Of a DNA stretch of 64,000 nt, positions 61,331 to 64,000 are shown in pieces; the stretch's first letter is position 1; each line of letters starts with the position of its first letter. The DNA comes from Cerrena zonata (taxonomy: Eukaryota; Basidiomycota; Agaricomycetes; Polyporales; Cerrenaceae). The notes under the pieces are model-generated. The model did no database searches. It was given only the letters and a program-made list of their open reading frames with translations, and was not told the origin of the DNA. Position numbers and translations under genes: made by a program. Location: positions 1,116,001-1,180,000 of the forward strand of contig JASBNA010000007.1 in the NCBI GenBank assembly GCA_038087015.1. The letters are read 5' to 3'.

Positions 61331-64000
61331 ATGTCTGCAGTCAAATTCGAAGACTACTTACGAGTTCCCCGACTCGAAGTGGACGGTACCAACTGGGTCA
61401 TCTACAAAGATCGACTCCAATGGGCAGCCGATGCACGAACCTATCTAAGGCACATAGATGGTTCTGCTACGTCTCCTACAGCCCCACCAGCTCCTGCTGA
61501 CCCAGCCGCACCTACCGCCGCAGAGACCGCTTTACTCACTGCTTACAATACATCTCTTACCGAGTGGATGAAAGGAGAAGCCACTATGAAGCAGCTCATC
61601 GCGAGCACGATTCCGGACTCCCTCTTTATGAAAGTTCGTAACAAACCCACTGCCCTCGAAATCTGGACCACCCTTGCCAACGAGTTCCAGAACAAATCCC
61701 GTATGGTTTCTGTGGACCTTCACCGTCGTCTCCAGGACAAGAAGGCTGGAAACAAGGATGACCTCCGTGCTCACTTCAACGAGCTCCGCACCATGCGAGA
61801 GAACTTAGCCTCCATGGGACATCCCCCTACTGAACAAGAATTCTATTCTATCGTTCTTGGTTCACTTCCTGACACCTACGATACCTACGTCTCCGCTGTC
61901 CTTGCAACCTCTAGCATCCTAGCTAGTAGTAGTGTCTCAAGCTCTGGCTTAACCGCTGATGAGCTCATGCAGACCGTCACCGAGGAGTACGACCGTCGAA
62001 CACTAAAGTCGAAGGGTCGTGGCGAGTCTAAGGATGCTGCTTTTACCGCAAACGAAAGAGGTGGACAAAAGAAGGGAAAGTGTCACAACTGCGGGAAATC
62101 GGGTCATTTCAAACGTGACTGCTGGGCTCCAGGTGGTGGGAAGGAGGGTCAAGGACCAAAGGGAAAGGGGAAGGCGAAGGAGAAGTCCGAAAGTAAGGAC
62201 AAAGCGTCAGTAGCGAAGGCAGACGAGAAGCCAGAAGAAGCCGCTTGGATGGCCGAGGATCTGGACTTTGAGGAGCTGATGGAAGATGTCCACAGCGAGC
62301 CACACACTGACGATGATTCCCTTTTCGACGAGGTCCCTGAGTACGCCTTCACGACAAAACGAAGTGAGGATGATGACGAAACATCTATCCCCGACTTGCA
62401 AACCGTATCCGATAGCGAGATTGCACCTGATCATGAAGAAGACGAGATCAGCCTGAAATCGTCAACAACTGCACCTGTGGAAGACTACACGCTTACCTTC
62501 GATTACGCTTTTCTGGCGAAGACTGGTCCCACCAATGTTGAGGTGGAGATCATAGACTCCGGCGCGAGTCGACATATGTCCCCTTACAAGCACCGGTTCA
62601 TAAACTTCACGACGATCGAGTCACGACCAATAGGGTCCGCCGACAATCGTACCTTCCAGGCTATTGGGAAGGGCGACATGCACATTGACGTGCCGTGTGG
62701 TGAACGAACAAGTCAAATCCTCTTGAAGGATGTCCTGTATGCACCTACTATGGGTGCAACCTTGGTGTCGGTGAGCAAGATAACCTCCGCCGGCTCATAC
62801 GTTGTCTTCCGCGATGACTCCTGTCTGTTGTACAACGAGGAGAAGACACTTGTGGGGGATGTGAAAGACTCAGGTGGGCTTTATCGAGTCTACCACCAGC
62901 GAGACTTCGCAGCGAAGGTGACGGAAGTGATGTCGTTGCACGAGCTTCACCGTCGCCTTGGCCACATCAGCTACAGCGCTGCACGAGAGTTGGTGAGGAA
63001 AGGATTGGTTTTGGGTGTAGAGATCGACGACGACGAAACGACGACTACGTGTGGATCCTGTGAGCATGCGAAGACCACTCGAAAGCCTATCCAACGTGAA
63101 CGTCAGACAAAACGCGCTGAAAACGTTGGCGACGAAATCCATTCCGACCTGTGGGGACCGTCACCTGTCGAAACCATTGGTGGACGCCGTTACTACATCA
63201 GCTTTACAGACGATAAAAGCAGATACAGCTTTACTTACCTCTTGCGTACCAAGGACCAGGCTGAGGAAGCCTACCGTACACTAGCAGCTCAGCTCAGCAC
63301 CCAGAAAGCCCTCAAAGTGAAGGTTTTACATACCGATCGAGGGGGGGAGTTTCTCTCTGACTCCTTCAGTTCCTTCCTGGCCTCTCAAGGCACAATTCGC
63401 CGTCTAACTCCTCATGATACTCCAGAATATAACGGTGTGGCGGAGCGTCTTAACCGCACACTTGCCGAGAAGGTACGGGCCATGTTACATGACAGCTCGT
63501 TGCCGAAATTCCTGTGGGGAGAGGCTGTTCGACACGCAACCTACGTGAAGAACAGATCGGGTACACGCGCACTCGATGGTGTCACTCCACATGAGGTTTT
63601 CACTGGCGAAAAGCCGGATATCTCGAATCTGGAACCTTGGGGCTGTGAGGTATGGGTACACAACAACAGCGGTACCAAACTGGATGGAAGAGCCGTCATT
63701 GGTCGATGGGTCGGTTTTGACGAAGAAAGTAGGGCTCACCGTGTATACTGGCCGGGACGACGTAGCGTCACCGTCGAACGGAGCGTTCGGTTCAATGTCG
63801 AACCGCCTGTAGTGGTCGCCGAAGTACCGCTCGTGGGGGAGAAAAGTACTGGTGGTGGTGACGAGCAGACTACTTCGTCAGAAGAGCCTCAAAACGAACC
63901 TTTGAAACCTAAAGACTTACCTGAACCGTCAAACCAAGCACCAAGCACCACAGCTGACACTCCTTCACCAAAGAAAGACGTCCTGGGCTCAAATTTCGAA
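61331..64000 (+). CDS. Copia gag-pol polyprotein, partial (gag, protease, integrase)
   Basis: 890 codons from ATG 61331, open at the right edge. Gag has the copia-type N-terminus (YLRVPRLEVDGTNWVIYKDR). A CCHC zinc knuckle (C251, C254, H259, C264) follows, then a basic and a strongly acidic linker. The protease active site is DSGASRHM at 409. The pre-integrase zinc region is LHELHRRLGHIS at about 537. The integrase core has D606, D669 and E705, spaced D-62-D-35-E, with HTDRGGEFLSDSF and GVAERLNRTL around the last two. The window ends in the variable linker before reverse transcriptase. All catalytic residues visible are intact. One frame for gag and pol means no frameshift is needed, as in Drosophila copia and Ty5, unlike Ty1. 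Confidence 0.93.
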   Translation, partial: MSAVKFEDYLRVPRLEVDGTNWVIYKDRLQWAADARTYLRHIDGSATSPTAPPAPADPAAPTAAETALLTAYNTSLTEWMKGEATMKQLIASTIPDSLFMKVRNKPTALEIWTTLANEFQNKSRMVSVDLHRRLQDKKAGNKDDLRAHFNELRTMRENLASMGHPPTEQEFYSIVLGSLPDTYDTYVSAVLATSSILASSSVSSSGLTADELMQTVTEEYDRRTLKSKGRGESKDAAFTANERGGQKKGKCHNCGKSGHFKRDCWAPGGGKEGQGPKGKGKAKEKSESKDKASVAKADEKPEEAAWMAEDLDFEELMEDVHSEPHTDDDSLFDEVPEYAFTTKRSEDDDETSIPDLQTVSDSEIAPDHEEDEISLKSSTTAPVEDYTLTFDYAFLAKTGPTNVEVEIIDSGASRHMSPYKHRFINFTTIESRPIGSADNRTFQAIGKGDMHIDVPCGERTSQILLKDVLYAPTMGATLVSVSKITSAGSYVVFRDDSCLLYNEEKTLVGDVKDSGGLYRVYHQRDFAAKVTEVMSLHELHRRLGHISYSAARELVRKGLVLGVEIDDDETTTTCGSCEHAKTTRKPIQRERQTKRAENVGDEIHSDLWGPSPVETIGGRRYYISFTDDKSRYSFTYLLRTKDQAEEAYRTLAAQLSTQKALKVKVLHTDRGGEFLSDSFSSFLASQGTIRRLTPHDTPEYNGVAERLNRTLAEKVRAMLHDSSLPKFLWGEAVRHATYVKNRSGTRALDGVTPHEVFTGEKPDISNLEPWGCEVWVHNNSGTKLDGRAVIGRWVGFDEESRAHRVYWPGRRSVTVERSVRFNVEPPVVVAEVPLVGEKSTGGGDEQTTSSEEPQNEPLKPKDLPEPSNQAPSTTADTPSPKKDVLGSNFE

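Larger units (their letters stand above)
60816..64000 (+). mobile_element. Ty1/copia LTR retrotransposon, 5' part (continues past the window)
   Basis: A left LTR (60816-61197), a primer-binding site, and an uninterrupted gag-pol frame reach the right edge of the window. The order gag, protease, integrase, before any reverse transcriptase, is the copia order (gypsy elements place integrase last). With no stop in 890 codons the copy looks young or still active. The reverse transcriptase, RNase H and right LTR lie outside the window, so integrity and target-site duplication cannot be judged. Confidence 0.92.

Overview
The window is a stretch of genomic DNA from a basidiomycete fungus, most likely an agaricomycete. 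The evidence is: many short spliceosomal introns (about 45-85 nt, mostly GTRNGT...YAG); protein families typical of mushroom-forming fungi (a two-part PAS protein, a BTB protein, an F-box protein, an agaric-type seven-helix membrane protein); and a Ty1/copia retrotransposon. No prokaryotic or viral genome features are visible. The species cannot be named from the sequence.

Layout. 1-5.1 kb is a stretch without a recognisable gene. 5.3-6.5 kb (+) is a HAD phosphatase of the glycerol-3-phosphatase type with a stress-type promoter. 7.1-10.7 kb (+) is RAD4/XPC, convergent with TRM61 (10.9-13.2 kb, -), the catalytic subunit of the tRNA m1A58 methyltransferase. 14.7-16.15 kb (+) is a PAS protein. 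16.8-20.5 kb (+) is the ribosome-biogenesis GTPase BMS1. 20.5-23.2 kb holds only a small unexplained coding-like piece. 23.2-27 kb (-) is an RRM+YTH m6A-reader-type protein. 29.7-34.5 kb (-) is a sterol 3-beta-glucosyltransferase (ATG26/UGT51). 34.8-38.0 kb (-) is AMP deaminase, divergent from a BTB protein (38.3-40.1 kb, +). 40.3-42.1 kb (-) is an F-box-like protein. 43.3-46.9 kb (-) is an FYRN/FYRC protein. 47-50.6 kb is non-coding with one strong hairpin. 50.7-54.4 kb (-) is a large Ser/Arg-rich protein I cannot name. 56.3-57.7 kb (+) is a seven-helix membrane protein. 58.5-59.5 kb (+) is clathrin light chain. 59.9-60.5 kb (-) is a TRAPPC2L/Tca17 TRAPP subunit. From 60.8 kb to the right edge runs the 5' LTR and the gag-protease-integrase part of an apparently intact copia element.

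This is mainly a housekeeping region: DNA repair, tRNA modification, ribosome assembly, RNA reading, sterol glycosylation, purine salvage and vesicle traffic. It is not one pathway or an operon-like cluster. I rebuilt exon-intron structures by hand for several genes; for GPP, RAD4, TRM61, PAS, BTB, the seven-helix protein, CLC1 and TRAPPC2L the spliced lengths are exact multiples of three. BMS1 and the YTH gene are the exceptions. Each needs two single-base corrections in conserved coding sequence, which points either to assembly errors or to damaged alleles.

I found no convincing new multi-gene system. The most useful leads are: a telomere-repeat-like box upstream of BMS1; a CRE plus two STRE boxes upstream of the glycerol phosphatase; a YTH domain split by a long insertion; two oversized TRM61 introns around the exon that carries the SAM-binding motif; a copia primer-binding site that looks like a half initiator-tRNA type; and an LTR with a 10-bp hairpin and a nested duplication.
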